Position numbers and translations under genes: made by a program. A stretch of DNA of 64,000 nt, from contig OX327696.1 of assembly GCA_946807835.1 (NCBI GenBank), positions 6,522,501 to 6,586,500 on the forward strand, given 5' to 3'. Origin of the DNA: Ailanthus altissimus. Taxonomy: Eukaryota > Streptophyta > Magnoliopsida > Sapindales > Simaroubaceae. Of this stretch, positions 34,184 through 45,334 are shown piece after piece. Every line of letters begins with the position of its first letter. Positions within the stretch are counted from its first letter, which is position 1. A model generated the notes under the pieces. That model had not been told where the DNA came from and made no database searches. It was given only the letters and a program-made list of their open reading frames with translations.

Positions 34184-35734
34184 TGATGAATACATGAAAA
34201 TGTATATTTGTTAAGAGATTCAGTCACCATTTAATGTCACTAATTTTAGTATTTTCTATATTTTTTAGCTTGAAATAAAGTGTTCTCCTTAAATTGTGAT
34301 TAATGAATGTTATTTGGACAGGTTTAGGTAAAATGGACATAACTCTCAATGTAGAAATTGAAATAAAGAAATTCTTAAACTTGGTGCAACATGACTCAAT
34401 CTTACACAAATTTGAAGAATAGTGGAAAAGCCAAATCCAACATGTTATGGGCCCAAAATTGAGATACAATAGAATCGGGCTACAACTTCTGCCAGCTTGA
34501 CCCAACTCATGTATTTGGACCGTATCTCACAAAATACGTACTCAAGTGGTATAATTCTTGAAGCTGTGAAATTCTGACTTAATTATCAATAACTCGTATG
34601 TTGATGGTAAAGTCCAAATCAGTCGTTATCATGGACCAAATTGCATTGCAAGTGGATAAAATGGTTGTTGGCCGAATTCTGATGTATCTTTGGAAGTTTG
34701 CTCATATCTCATTGGATACTCATCCAATTTGCATGAATTGGTGCCTATGGAAAGAAGAGTCAAAATTCTACAACTTTCATGTCGGCTACAGAGATAAATC
34801 GGTCATTTACATTATAAAAAATGTGCTGCAAGTGGATAAATGAGTTTTTGGCTTAAAATTATTGAAGATTGATGTCGTCCATGACATATGTCTATTCATT
34901 GCCTATATAAGGAGACTCTTAGGACGTTTTTAATATTAGATAATTCTCTCTTCTTTTCTTCTCATTAACATGTATTGTAATCTAGGTTAGAGTTCTTGGC
35001 AAGGCTAAGAGATGAACATTTATGTGTAATAAATCTACTTTTATACTTTGATTCGGTGTCAAGAGCTACAAATGTTGTAAGTTTGGTTTTGATTAAACTC
35101 TTATCTATTTTATCTTCTATAATCCAGAGGTTATAATTCTCATGTCCATATATGTTCAGTTATACTTTTCATATGTGATTCATGTTGAATTATAATTGTT
35201 ACTGGTTACATTGTTTTATATGTTAATCTTTTACTGCAGTATTATCAAATTGATATATTGTCGATCTTGGATAACATGTAAGGGCAATAAATGTTTGATA
35301 TTCAAGTTGATCTTTTACTGTAATACTGTCAAAATGACATATTGTCGATCTTAGATAACTTGTATAAATGAACATGATGTGTGTTAATGCTTGCAAAGAG
35401 TTTAATTAAATCAAATACATGTGTTATCAAATGTGCTATATTTTACATATCTTCCGATTGATTGTTTGGGATGTGAAACTTTCAATTGAGTTATAAGCAT
35501 TGAATCAAAGTGTAGAGTAGATTTATAAAGCATAATTATGATTCTCAAAGCCTTGCTTAAATCATTATAAGATATTTTTCTCAATTCATAGACAATTCTA
35601 TCTCATCAATTAATTTTATCCTTTGCTACCTCTTTAATATTTTACTTCACCAACCTATTTTGCCAAGAGCTTCCTCGTGGGATTGATACTTCAATCTATA
35701 CTGCGATAGTCGCGTTATATTTTGAGCGTAAACA
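34184..35734 (+). repeat. 3' LTR of the Athila-LOG element
   Basis: 1551 bp, TGATGAATAC...GCGTAAACA, followed by the GACAC duplication. Only scattered substitutions and balancing small indels separate it from the 5' LTR. Confidence 0.95.
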
Positions 35735-35739
35735 GACAC

Positions 35740-36703
35740 GATTCACAAAAAGGCTCACAACACCTTATTCCTAGCATTGAGCGACGAAGTATTAAGGGAA
35801 TTTGGTGATGAAGAAACCGCTTTGGGGTTATGGAAAAGACTTGAGGCATTGTACATTAAGAAGTCTCTTACAAATATACTTCTTGTAAAAAAGAAACTAC
35901 ATCAGCTAACAATACACGATGGAACTTCATTGAGAGCTCACATTGATGAGTTCAACAAGATCGTCATAAGTTTTAAGCAATTAGGCATCAAGACTGAGGA
36001 TGAAGACAATGCCATTATCTTGGTAAGTTCATTGCCAAAGAGCTATGAGAGTTTTATAGATACCCTACTGTATGGTAAGGAGTCTTTAATTATGAATGAC
36101 GTCAAAGCATCATTGAACTCAAAAGAATTGACAAATAGATATGAGTCCGAGAATGGAGCAGCATTGCTTGCACAAGAAAGAAAGAGCAAACAATTAAGGA
36201 GGAGATCAAAGAAGTGTTTCCTTTGTAATAAAGAAGGGCACTTTGTGAAGGATTGTCCGAAATCAAAAGGCCAAGGAGGGTAGGCTGCAATCGGTGCTGC
36301 GGAAGATACTGAAGTTGTAAACACATTGGTAGCCTTGAGGAAAAAGTACGCTGGCAAATAGATACTAAATTTGGGGTGCATCATCCATATGTGCCCCGAC
36401 AGATTGATGTTTACCAACTATAAAGCTAAGAGAGGTAAAGCTTTAATAGGGAATAACATGACTTGTGAGATCATGGGAGTTGGTGACATAAGGCTGAGGA
36501 TGCAAGGTGGACAAACTAGGGACTTACATGGTGTAAGGCATGTTCCTAAATTGAGGAGAAACTTGATATCCCTAGGCAAACTCAATGAAAAAGGGTATTC
36601 GGTTAGAGCTAAAAAAGGAAAATTAAGGGTAGAGAAAGAACCTACAAGGTTTGAGGGTGAGAAGCACAATGAGGGCTTTATGTGCTTACTAGGATGGTCA
36701 TGA
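35740..36703 (+). pseudogene. A2 gag (second part) and protease region
   Basis: The frame continues from 25798 through HIDEFNKIVISFKQLGIK and the zinc knuckle CFLCNKEGHFVKDC to TAG at 36281. The next segment stays in frame: MCPDRLMFTNYKAKRGKAL, then HVPKLRRNLISLGKL, ending 36703. The catalytic Asp-Ser-Gly of protease is not recognisable (LNLGCIIHMC stands in its place). Confidence 0.88.
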
Positions 36704-36971
36704 GTGGCCCAACATGGGGTGTTGGGATAATGCAGACCATTATGCAATATCCAAACCATGTTCACTGAGATGATGAGGGTCGAAAAGGAGTGCAACGCAT
36801 CCATACCCTATGCAAGGTGCACGAATGCCTTTGGAGACCAATGTCACTAGCCCGGGGAAAGTTAAGTCTTGGTGGAGACTTAACTGGACTCAACTCTAGG
36901 TAATAGAGTATTGGTGTGGATCTGATCCTGAAGCCTTCTTATTTAGAAGATTTTGAATCAAGAAAGGGTTT
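36704..36971 (+). other. A2 noncoding tail and purine tract
   Basis: This is conserved between A1 and A2 and recognisable in the 50-52 kb copy (gttaagtct...gacttaac inverted motif near 36860-36885). aagaaagggt ends the segment at the LTR. Confidence 0.75.
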
Positions 36972-37983
36972 GTTGAAAAATTGGTGATTCAACAATCTTG
37001 GTTGGACAAGCATTAAGATGAATATCAAAGTGAAGAGTCACAAGAAGTCTTGAACGTGTGGGACACATATGGAGAAGTCTAGGATATTTGGGACACGTAG
37101 GGAGAAGCGAAACGGGACTTAAAGACTCGAAGGAAGCGAAGAAAACTCAGGAGGAGTTGCCAGACATGAGCGCCGCAGCGCCCAGCCTTGGGCGCTACGG
37201 TGCTCATACCTGGCAGCTCCTCCCGAGTTTTCTTTGCTTTCGTCCCGGGCGCCGCGGCTCTCATGCTTGGCAGCTCATCCCAAGTTTTCTTCGCTTTCTT
37301 TGCGGGGGCTGCGGCGTTTATGCCTGGCAGCTCCTCCTGAGTTTTCTTCGCTTCCAGGGATGAGTGCCGCGACGCCTATTACAGAACCTAGCGCCGTAGC
37401 ACCCAGGGACGAGCACAGCGGCACCAGATGCGTCAGAAGTCATTTTTTCATCCAGATTTCGAGTTTTGGAAAGTTTTGGACTTCCAAAAGAAGTGGACTC
37501 TTACTCTAACACGGAATAGGGTTAGTAGGCACGAAATACACCCTATATAAAACACTTGTAAACCCTTTAATTGAGATTAAGCATTAAGAGAGACTCTAAG
37601 AGTGAGAAAGAACTAGATAGACACTAAGTGCTTGTGTGTGCTAGGGTGGAACCTTCGTTTGGGTGATCATTATTTGTGGTAGAGTAAGGGTTCACTAAAC
37701 ATTAGGTTCTTTTGAGGATTTTTCAGATTGAGTTTTCTTTGTAAAATCTCTAAGAAGTTAATAAGAAAGGTTAGGATCCTTGGATCCACCGTGGACGTAG
37801 GCAATTAGCCGAACCACATAAAATTGTGTTGTACTCTTTTATTTTCTGTTTTGAATTCTTGTTATTTTTTACTTGATTAATAGATTATTTCGCTGCGCTA
37901 GAAGGTTGTGATTCTAGGTTGAACTTGAAATTATTCGCTTCAACATAACTTCAAGAAGGAGAAGGGTGTTTCCTCCCTCATCA
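36972..37983 (+). repeat. 3' LTR of A2, enlarged by inverted and tandem GC-rich units
   Basis: 1012 bp, against 821-877 bp for the other family A LTRs. The extra length comes from extra units of a roughly 55-bp module at 37134-37350. Confidence 0.92.
37134..37350. repeat. Four-unit GC-rich module array, first unit inverted
   Basis: The first unit (gcgaagaaaactcaggagga...) is followed by three copies in the opposite sense, each running cctggcagctcctcc, gagttttcttcgcttt, with a ggcgc(c/t)gcggc core. The first two can form a long hairpin. Confidence 0.85.
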
Positions 37984-37988
37984 CACAC

Positions 37989-38596
37989 CTATTTAATAAA
38001 TTTGTGATATGTTTATATTTTCATGTACAAGCTTCTCTATCGCAACTATGAACATCATGGTAAAGAATTTTTTTTTTGGGTTCAATTTCTTAAAAAAAGA
38101 AAACATCTTTCCTTTTAGTCAACTGAAAACCATACAAATATAAAATTATATATGATGCCATAATTATTCTTAACTGTGCTTTCTCAATTACTCGTTAAAG
38201 TCACATGATAACATGACCATTTACGGTAACAAAAGCTCCTAAGAATTTGGTAAAAGCATGCGATATTTTCGAAAAGATGTTTGGCATATGATCCATTGAA
38301 TAAGTGCTTCCTACTTAAGGTTAGCTGACCTACCCTCAATAATTAGGCTTTGTATATGCAGTTATCGGGTGAGGAAGGTGAGAAATTCTCAACCGAAAAA
38401 GCTCCTCTAAACGACAAATCACTTTTATGAAAATAAAAAACAGAAATCAGAAGCAACTCAACTTTTTGTATTAGATGGAATCAATATTTTACCATCAAAG
38501 CCCTATTATTATACCCACCCATGCAACGGTTTCAAATGAAGTTGACCTGAACAAGAAAAAGGGAGAAGAAAAAGCGGAAGCAGAAGCAGTTTGGTA
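37989..38596. other. Intergenic DNA, probable promoter region of the NHL gene
   Basis: No coding sequence is recognised. It should be the original downstream neighbour of the ADH-like gene before the family A insertions. Confidence 0.5.
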
Positions 38597-39349
38597 ATGG
38601 TAGATTATCAGAAAATCCGTCCAGTTGTTGATGTTGAAGCTGCAGCAACAACAGCATCAACATCAAACAAAAGCAGCAGCAGTACATCACAGCAACAGCA
38701 TTAGAATCCTGCATCAGGGTTACAACGAACCATTCCAGTAATGCATTCAAACCCAGTGAAGGAGAGCAGAAGCTGTTTTTGCAAGTGCTTCTGTTGGGCA
38801 ATAAGTATTCTGCTGCTTCTCTTGATCATCCTCGCAGCCATTGCTGGCATTCTCTATGTCATTTTCCAGCCAAAACTGCCCAAGTACTCAGTTGACAGCT
38901 TGATAATAAGTGATCTGAGGCTTAACTTCGACTCAACACTGTATGCTCAGTTTGACGTAAAGATCACAGCCAATAATCCCAACAAGAAAATCGGAATTTA
39001 CTACGAAAATGGAGGCAAACTCAAAGTTTGGTATGCAAATGCTAAGCTCTGTGAAGGGTTTTTGCCGAAATTCTATCAGGGTCATCGGAATGTAACAAAA
39101 CTGGACGTAGCCTTATCCGGCCAAACGCAGGATGGAAGAACTTTGATGAATGCAATTCAAGAACAGCAACAAACAGGGAGAGTTCCATTGGATCTCAAAG
39201 TTGATGCACCTGTGGCAATCAAACTGGGGAAGTTGAAGCTGAGGAAAGTGAAGATTCTGGGTCAATGCTTGCTGGTTGTGGATAGTTTATCCGCTAATAA
39301 TAAGATCAGCATCAAAGCTAGCAATTGCAGTTTTAAGTTGAAGCTTTAA
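38597..39349 (+). CDS. NDR1/HIN1-like (NHL/YLS9-type) LEA_2 membrane protein, with an in-frame TAG in the N-terminal tail
   Basis: The frame starting at 38597 reads MVDYQKIRPVVDVEAAATT and a Ser/Gln-rich tail, meets TAG at 38702-38704 (codon 36), and continues in the same frame. The uninterrupted part from Met at 38741 has 202 codons: short basic-Cys segment (SRSCFCKCFCW), one membrane helix (about residues 19-41, AISILLLLLIILAAIAG), and a LEA_2 domain with ITANNPNKKIGIYYENGGKL, ending SFKLKL. NHL proteins sit in the plasma membrane and act in pathogen and senescence responses. The domain is fully preserved, so the protein could be made from the internal Met without loss of known domains. Single exon, as usual for the family. 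The TAG may be a real polymorphism, a pseudogene mutation or a sequencing error. Confidence 0.85.
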
Positions 39350-40527
39350 ATTAATATTAATGGCATCTTTCATTTTTTCTTTATTTTTGAGTTTCCCATT
39401 TTTTGCATGGGAAGATTGATTCCTTTTATATTTAAGTTTATATCATAGGGGTTAATGATGCGATTTTTTTTTTTTATTTTTCAGTTTCCCATCTCTCTAT
39501 TTAAATCAAATATATAAAGTGCGAAATTGGCATCAAACAATTTCAAGAAGATGGTATTCTTTGACAGCATCGAAGGGCAGTGAATTAAAAATTTTACATA
39601 AGCAATTTGCAATATGCAAGTAAAGTCAGGATTTCATTTTGATGAACAGGGACATAGTGGGGCTAGAAAGAAAGCAAACGGTGAAAATTTAGCTATTTCA
39701 ATGGCCATGAGGGTCATTCTTCCCCACAAATGTACCCAAAAGCTAACCTTTTGATGTAAAATACTACAAGCTATTCTTAGAGACATCTCAATTTCTGAAA
39801 TTCCTCTCACAAATGCTATATCAGGGGTGGTACTGTTTGATGGTGATTGGGAGTCCAATCATGCATTCTTAAAGCACCATCAGGCTGAAGCTGAGTCCTT
39901 CCTAATTTCAGATTTCTAATTAGTGCAGGAAATTGGAAAAATAGTCCTCTTGAGATGAAATATTTATGCAGATGCAACAATCAAACAGCACATGAGTAGG
40001 TATGTATGTACATTTTCACAATCGGGTGGATCCAATATGTCAAAAGTATGATAAGAATTCCTTCCCTGTAAAGGCCCTCCGTATATAAAATCATGTCACC
40101 GTGCAGTCCCAAAAATTATGTATGGCCTAATCACCAGTTGAAGCCTTGCTCTCACAAATTCCATATTGGCAGTCAAAGTTGGGGTATGGCGGCCATCACA
40201 ACTCTATTCAATCTTAATAAAACTGATTCAGATGGTTGTCCCATTCTCTTGATCAAAATTCATTCTCTTTGTTTAAGTATATTACCAGCTTTTTCCAAGT
40301 AATAACCTTTCTTTGACAATGCTGATTGAAAATATGCAAAACATACACAACAAACTCTTAAAATATACGGGGCATCTAGGGCTTTGGCTTGGGGTTTTAT
40401 ATGGGAATTTTGGGAATTGAAGTTTAATGGTCATATCAACTGTTCCATAAGCGCAGTGGAAGTAAGTTGAAACATGTGCACAAACTTGCAATCATAATCC
40501 TAGAAGAAAACAACAAAGTGCTTTTCA
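39350..40527. other. NHL 3' flank and intergenic DNA
   Basis: I see no gene. Open frames at 39634-39858, 40093-40302 and 40282-40491 have no recognisable domain. Confidence 0.45.
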
Positions 40528-40858
40528 TCATTTAAAACTTGAGAGCATCCCGAGTCCTAAAACATAACATCTCTTGAAACCTAATAAATAAGTTATCTGC
40601 GCAATAACAAACAGCGTATTGCCCTTAAACCGCTGCCTCAATTCCATTTCTGGCATAGCCAAAAGTTTCTCAGCGCAACCATTACCGATTCCGGAAACTA
40701 GAGCAATCAGAGCTGTAGTATCAAAGTTTGTAAGATCCCCCTTATTCAGTAAATGATCCAGCTCACCCACAGAGCAGAATCTCATGCGTGATATAAGTGA
40801 GCCAAAAGCATCACCCAAGTTCACTTTCAAATTATTTTCTTTCAGAAAGAACCCGTAG
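40528..40858 (-). pseudogene. Exon-sized fragment of a conserved plant gene, possibly DUF1308 (UPF0415) family
   Basis: The minus-strand frame reads YGFFLKENNLKVNLGDAFGS from about 40858, then SVGELDHLLNKGDLTNFDTT, LIALVSGIGNGCAEKLL and RFKGNTLFVIAQ, after which homology seems to end and no GT donor follows. NFDTTxLIxLVS resembles the C-terminal half of DUF1308 proteins, but I am working from memory of the family and the match is tentative. The TRIM element at 40869 lies directly upstream. A partial exon or a truncated pseudogene fits equally well. Confidence 0.45.
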
Positions 40859-40868
40859 CATCAATAAG

Positions 40869-41378
40869 TGTCATGGTTGGGCACTTGCCATTGACTAAAA
40901 GGACTAACCTATTAGATAATGCTGCATACTCGCTCATATATATTCAAGATCCACTTAATTTCTATTTGATATGAGATGTGACATTCTCCTCCACCCAATT
41001 ATGTGACGCCTTCATCATAGTATGACCCAAACTCAAGAGTCAACCTAATCTGTATTGTCTACCCCCTAGGGACATGAGGGACCCATTACCCACGTAGTAA
41101 TTTTTATTAAAGATCAAGGCACAGGATTATAAGAGCCTCACTTGACCTGTATTGTCCATCCCCCAAAGCCATGAGAGGCCCATATCCACGTGGCAATCTC
41201 CACTAAGGCAATTTGGAGGCCTGCTCATATACATATGAGAATTCGGGCTACTTTGATACCACTTGTTGCAGGTTGGAAAGTTGTCATTGACCAAAAAGAC
41301 TAGCTGCTAGGTAATATTGCCTACCCACCTATATATACCAAAAATCCATTTAATTTTTATTCGATGTGGAACGTGACA
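40869..41378 (-). mobile_element. TRIM (terminal-repeat retrotransposon in miniature), 510 bp
   Basis: Two 115-bp LTRs (5' 41378-41264, 3' 40983-40869 on the minus strand) share ends TGTCAC and CA and the segment cca(a/c)tttaattt. After the 5' LTR comes TGGTATCAAAGTAGC, an iMet PBS. Before the 3' LTR lies gggtggaggagaa, a polypurine tract. Flanks ataag/taagg give a 4-5 bp duplication. There is no coding capacity. Inside, a segment with (t/c)c(t/a)gtattgtc and ccccc(t/a)agg is duplicated (41042 and 41140). Confidence 0.9.
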
Positions 41379-41497
41379 TAAGGCAGTGTTTAACACCACA
41401 TTATGAAGTGGAAACAACATTCCCATTTAAACCAATCCTTTTTTCAAGCACGCAAGCCTCACGAAGCGACTTTGGGAGCACATTCATCCACTTATTT

Positions 41498-42250
41498 TCA
41501 CAATGAGAATATTTACATTTTTTAAATGTGATTTTGATTTTAAAACAAAAAAGGGTATTCCTTTATTAACATGTTAAGAAACTATAAAAGAAATTGATTT
41601 TTATATCTTCTTAAGTCTCTTCAACTTTATTTCAATCTTGTAAGTCTCTTTTTAACATTATTATAATTTTGATTAGGATTTTACATGGAAAAAGTTCATT
41701 TTATTTGTGTCAAGAAAAGAAAGAGAATTTTTTTTTAAAAAAACAAATTTAAAAGAAGAAAAAGTGACAATGCAGAGGAATAAGACAAAAAGAATGAGAC
41801 AAAATAAGAATAAAATAAAATAAAATTTCATAAATAACCCTCATAATTTTTTATTATTATTTTTAACCAACTTTAAATTGACTATTTTTTATTAGCCAAA
41901 ATTTTCACTTATGGACAATTTTATCCTAAAATCAAAAATATAAACTTTCTCTCATTTCTTTCCACTGAATCAAGAATCATATTGATGGTCAAACATTTTT
42001 TAAGTTGCTATTACAAAAATCGAGTATTGCTGAATATATTTTTCACTTCAAATCAAGGAAATAGCCAAATCTTGTAAGTTTTTCTAAACTTTTTCAAAAA
42101 ATTTAATATTCATTAGAAATTAGATAAAAATTGTATTTAAAGTTAAAAATAGGTCTTATTGATGAATTAAATATGAAAAATGAGTTAGAATGGTGTAAAA
42201 AACGTTGAAATCTAAAAAAAAAATTATAATTTTTAGTGTGTTTGGCGGAA
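41498..42250 (+). repeat. Left inverted end of the MULE
   Basis: Roughly 750 bp. It differs from the right arm mainly by an AT-rich stretch near 41650-41820 that has no counterpart. Confidence 0.85.
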
Positions 42251-42510
42251 ACCTGACGGCGGCCAGTGCGGCTGCCGTCAGGTTTAGGCATCTTGGGGCC
42301 ATATCGGGCCAGAGATGTGCCTCGAGATATGCACATTACGTGTACCTCAGGGCCATCTTGGGCTTGAGATGACCTTGAGATGCGCCTAATATGCATATCT
42401 CGGGGCCAACCTGAGATGTGCGTAATGTGCGCATCTCGAGGCCGAGATGGCCATGAGGTGCGCATAATGCCCCGAGATGCTCACATTATGTGCATCTTAT
42501 TATGGCATCG
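42250..42510. repeat. GC-rich palindromic units upstream of the transposase
   Basis: Four units of about 32 bp (42323, 42375, 42411 and 42453) each read like gagatgtgcgtaatgtgcgcatctc, itself a near-palindrome, followed by gaggcc or ggggcc. An inverted acctgacggc/gccgtcaggt pair precedes them at 42253-42284. Confidence 0.8.
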
Positions 42511-42624
42511 CGGTTTGCAGACAAGTCCACGATGCTGCACTATTTTGATTAATATTTTTTATTTTATTTTCTATGTTTGTTTATTTTTAAATAATCTTAA
42601 TAATTTTCATTTTTTTTAGGTCAT

Positions 42625-45090
42625 ATGGAGTATGATGCAATTGTTATTTATTTTGGAGGAAAGTGGGAGAGTTCTAGTGATGGGGAAGAAAGTTATGTTA
42701 ATTATAGTATTTTTGGGATTTCGATTCCGAAAGATATTAATTTTGAAGATATTTTAAATGTAGTATGTTATACCTTAGGAGTCGACAATGTGAACTGTAA
42801 GGTGACTTTGAAAATCAAAATTGATGCAACGACATATAAGTTAAAACCTATTGAGATTAGAAACGACAGTGATGCTCGATTCCTTTTTAGCGGTAATAGA
42901 AGATCGTACTGTCCTTTATGTGTAACAGTGGATCCTAGAGTTCCAGTTTATGAAGATGATATATAGCCCCTTAACCAAAACCCATATCAATTCATACTTA
43001 TTTTATGTCAGCTAGCGGTATCAACAAAGTGAGCCATACATCTTCATCAATTCCAACGGTGGTTCCTTCAAACACAATGAATGAGTATCACAATGTTTCT
43101 CCTATATCGTTCAATGAAGATCTAGCCTATACATATTACGCTTGTGATGACATTGAAAATGTTGGGGATGTGAAAGGAGACTGTGATGATGTTAGAAATG
43201 TTGATAATTTAGAAGGGGATGATTTAGCAGAAGGCGAACGTTGTTATATTTTAACAAGCTCCATAAATGTTGAAGCTAAAAGAACAGATTTTTGTGAAGC
43301 TGAAAACCCCTTTGTGTTTATGCCTCCAATACCACCATCAGACTTGAGCATATCGGATAAGATATCGAGTGGTGAAATTGACGATGTATTTGTAGGAAAG
43401 TTATTTGATAGCAAAAATGAACTTTACTAGGCTATTAGTATGCTAGCACTTAAAGGTAATTAGAGCTTTAAAGTGTCAAGGTCGACAAAAGATCATTTTG
43501 AGATAAAATGTGAAGATGATAGATGCCGATGACAATTACGTGTAGTGTCGACAGATGCAAGGAAATATTTCATTGTGCACAGAATTGATTCAAGTTATGT
43601 GTGCCAATTAGATCAATTGTGCGATAGTCATCGACAAGTAAAGTTTCAAATTATTGAAAAATTCATAAAAAATAAGTTTGCATCTGCGAGTCGACTTCAT
43701 AGACGGAAGAAAATCCAAGCAGACATACGTGAGGAGTTTGGTGTGGATATAACTTACCCTACTGCTTGGCGGTCTAAGGAGTATGCATTGGTGTTGATAC
43801 GTGGTACTCTAGAGGGTTCATATAAATTACTTCCTGCATACCGTCATATATTAAAACAATAGAACCCAGGTATAATCAAGCATTTGGAGATTGATGATTG
43901 CAAGCACTTCAAATATTTCTTCATGTCTCTTGGACAATGTGTTAGAGGGTTCTAGTCTTTCATCTGACTGATTATTGCAGTTGATGGTACATTTTTAAAA
44001 AATACATACTTGGGAACAATGTTTGTGGCTATTTATAAGGATGGAAACAACAAATTTTTTTTACTTGCATGGGGTATTGCTGACTCTAAAAATGATGCTT
44101 CATGGAAGTGGTTTATGACAAAACTTCGAGGAGTGATTGGCGATCTTGAGAACCTTGTATTTATATCTGATTGACATGGTAGTATCGAGAAGGCCATTAG
44201 AGAGGTATTTCATAATGTATATTATGGTGTATGCATCCATCACTTGAAGGGTAATTTGGTAGCACGATATAAGATACTGTCAGAGACAACAAAAGGAGGG
44301 GGATATTTGGCTTCCTATGCCAAGGTGTATCGCGTAGGTAACTTTCAAAGAGAAATTAATAAGATGTGAGAAATAAAACTGGAGGCAACGAGATACTTAG
44401 AGGAGGAGATTGGTTTTTCAAAATGGGCTCGATCAATGGGAGCATTCAGAAGATATAACATCATGACCACCAACATTACAGAGAGCATTAACGCTATTGT
44501 GAAGGATGCTCGTGGCATGACGGTGACTGCCTTAATTAAGTAGATTAGAGAGTTAATGCAAAATGGTTTATTAAGAGACATGAGGTTACAAAACATATGT
44601 TAAACTTCTTGACAAATTAAGCCCATGACAAGATTTAGAAACACAATGATGATTCCACTCATATGACAGTGCCTGCAATAGATCAATCTCACTTTGTCGT
44701 TAAGGATGAAAAACGAAATCGAATAGTGAACATCCTAGCGAAGTCATGTAGTTGTTGAAAGTTTGATCTGAGGTAACTACCGTGTCCTCGTGCACTTGCA
44801 GTATGCAGCTAGGTTAGATTCCAGTACCAGACTCTTTGTTTGCGATATTACACGACTGAGTTTTTATTGCGTACATACAGTGAACCAGTAAATCCGGTTG
44901 GTCATCCATTAGATTGAATTATTCCAGAGGAGTTGAGAACTGCTGATATCCAGCCTTCTATAGTGCGCCGACAATAAAGAAGACGTCGGAAGAATTGAAT
45001 TCTATCGCAAGGTGAGACTCCCACGAAGAATGTATGCAGCCGCTGTAAGCAGCATGGACATAATCGATAAACTTATCGAAACCTAATTGC
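42625..45090 (+). pseudogene. MuDR-type MULE transposase, broken
   Basis: ATG at 42625 opens MEYDAIVIYFGGKWES, the usual N-terminal PB1-like part. After a frameshift near 42966 one frame carries on from 43005: MULE N-terminal zinc/WRKY-like region (DHFEIKCEDDRCR), KKIQADIREEFGVDITY, and the transposase core with AVDGTFLKNTYLGTMF (first catalytic Asp), FISD*HGSIEKAI (second), YGVCIHHLKGNL and NITESINAIVKDARG. A SWIM zinc finger (CSCWKFD, PCPRAL) and zinc knuckle CSRCKQHGHN close it. At least ten in-frame stops. Confidence 0.9.
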
Positions 45091-45334
45091 ATTACATGGT
45101 AGTTGATGTATTCTTTATAAGTTATATTTCTATTTTTAAGTCATGTAATTTTAGGTCTTATTTTACTAGTTAATTGTACTTTGTTACCATTGTGTTAAAT
45201 TGATATGTTTGTTATATTTTTTTTTTCCAATTGTCGTTAATAATGCATGTATTGACTAATTATACATTTACCATGAAATGTATAAAATACATTAAATTTT
45301 TTTTATAAATATACAAACATTTAATTTTCATTTA

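Larger units (their letters stand above)
25799..35734 (+). mobile_element. Athila-type Gypsy element carrying a LOG gene, lacking RT and RNase H
   Basis: LTRs 25799-27349 and 34184-35734 are both 1551 bp and nearly identical by eye. The target-site duplication GACAC is perfect (25794-25798 and 35735-35739). The PBS fits tRNA-Asp (tggcgccattgccg, 27354). Order inside: repeat-rich leader, gag with zinc knuckle, protease, integrase remnants, two unknown ORF pieces, LOG-like gene, noncoding tail, 3' LTR. The gag-protease-integrase part lies in one frame (28380-31088) interrupted only by point stops. RT, RNase H and most of integrase are deleted. Confidence 0.93.
24705..37983 (+). mobile_element. 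Family A element A2: gag-protease-only Copia, split by an Athila insertion
   Basis: 5' LTR 24705-25567, PBS TGGTATTAGAGC 25571-25582, gag starting 25620, interrupted at 25798 by the Gypsy element 25799-35734, gag resuming in frame at 35740, protease region to about 36703, then a noncoding tail, purine tract and 3' LTR 36972-37983. The same internal deletion as A1 is present. Flanks are GTATC (5') and CACAC (3'). Confidence 0.93.

Noticed and set aside
41402..41490. A second exon of the minus-strand 40.5-kb gene (frame with LPKSLREACVLE)
   Set aside because: It is a short open stretch between the TRIM and the MULE; I could not match it to the same family, so it is not called.
42103..42465. 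Minus-strand open frame of 120 codons over GC-rich DNA
   Set aside because: Its Arg/Ser/His-rich content reflects the palindromic repeat units; no domain, and the strand is opposite to the transposase it overlaps upstream.
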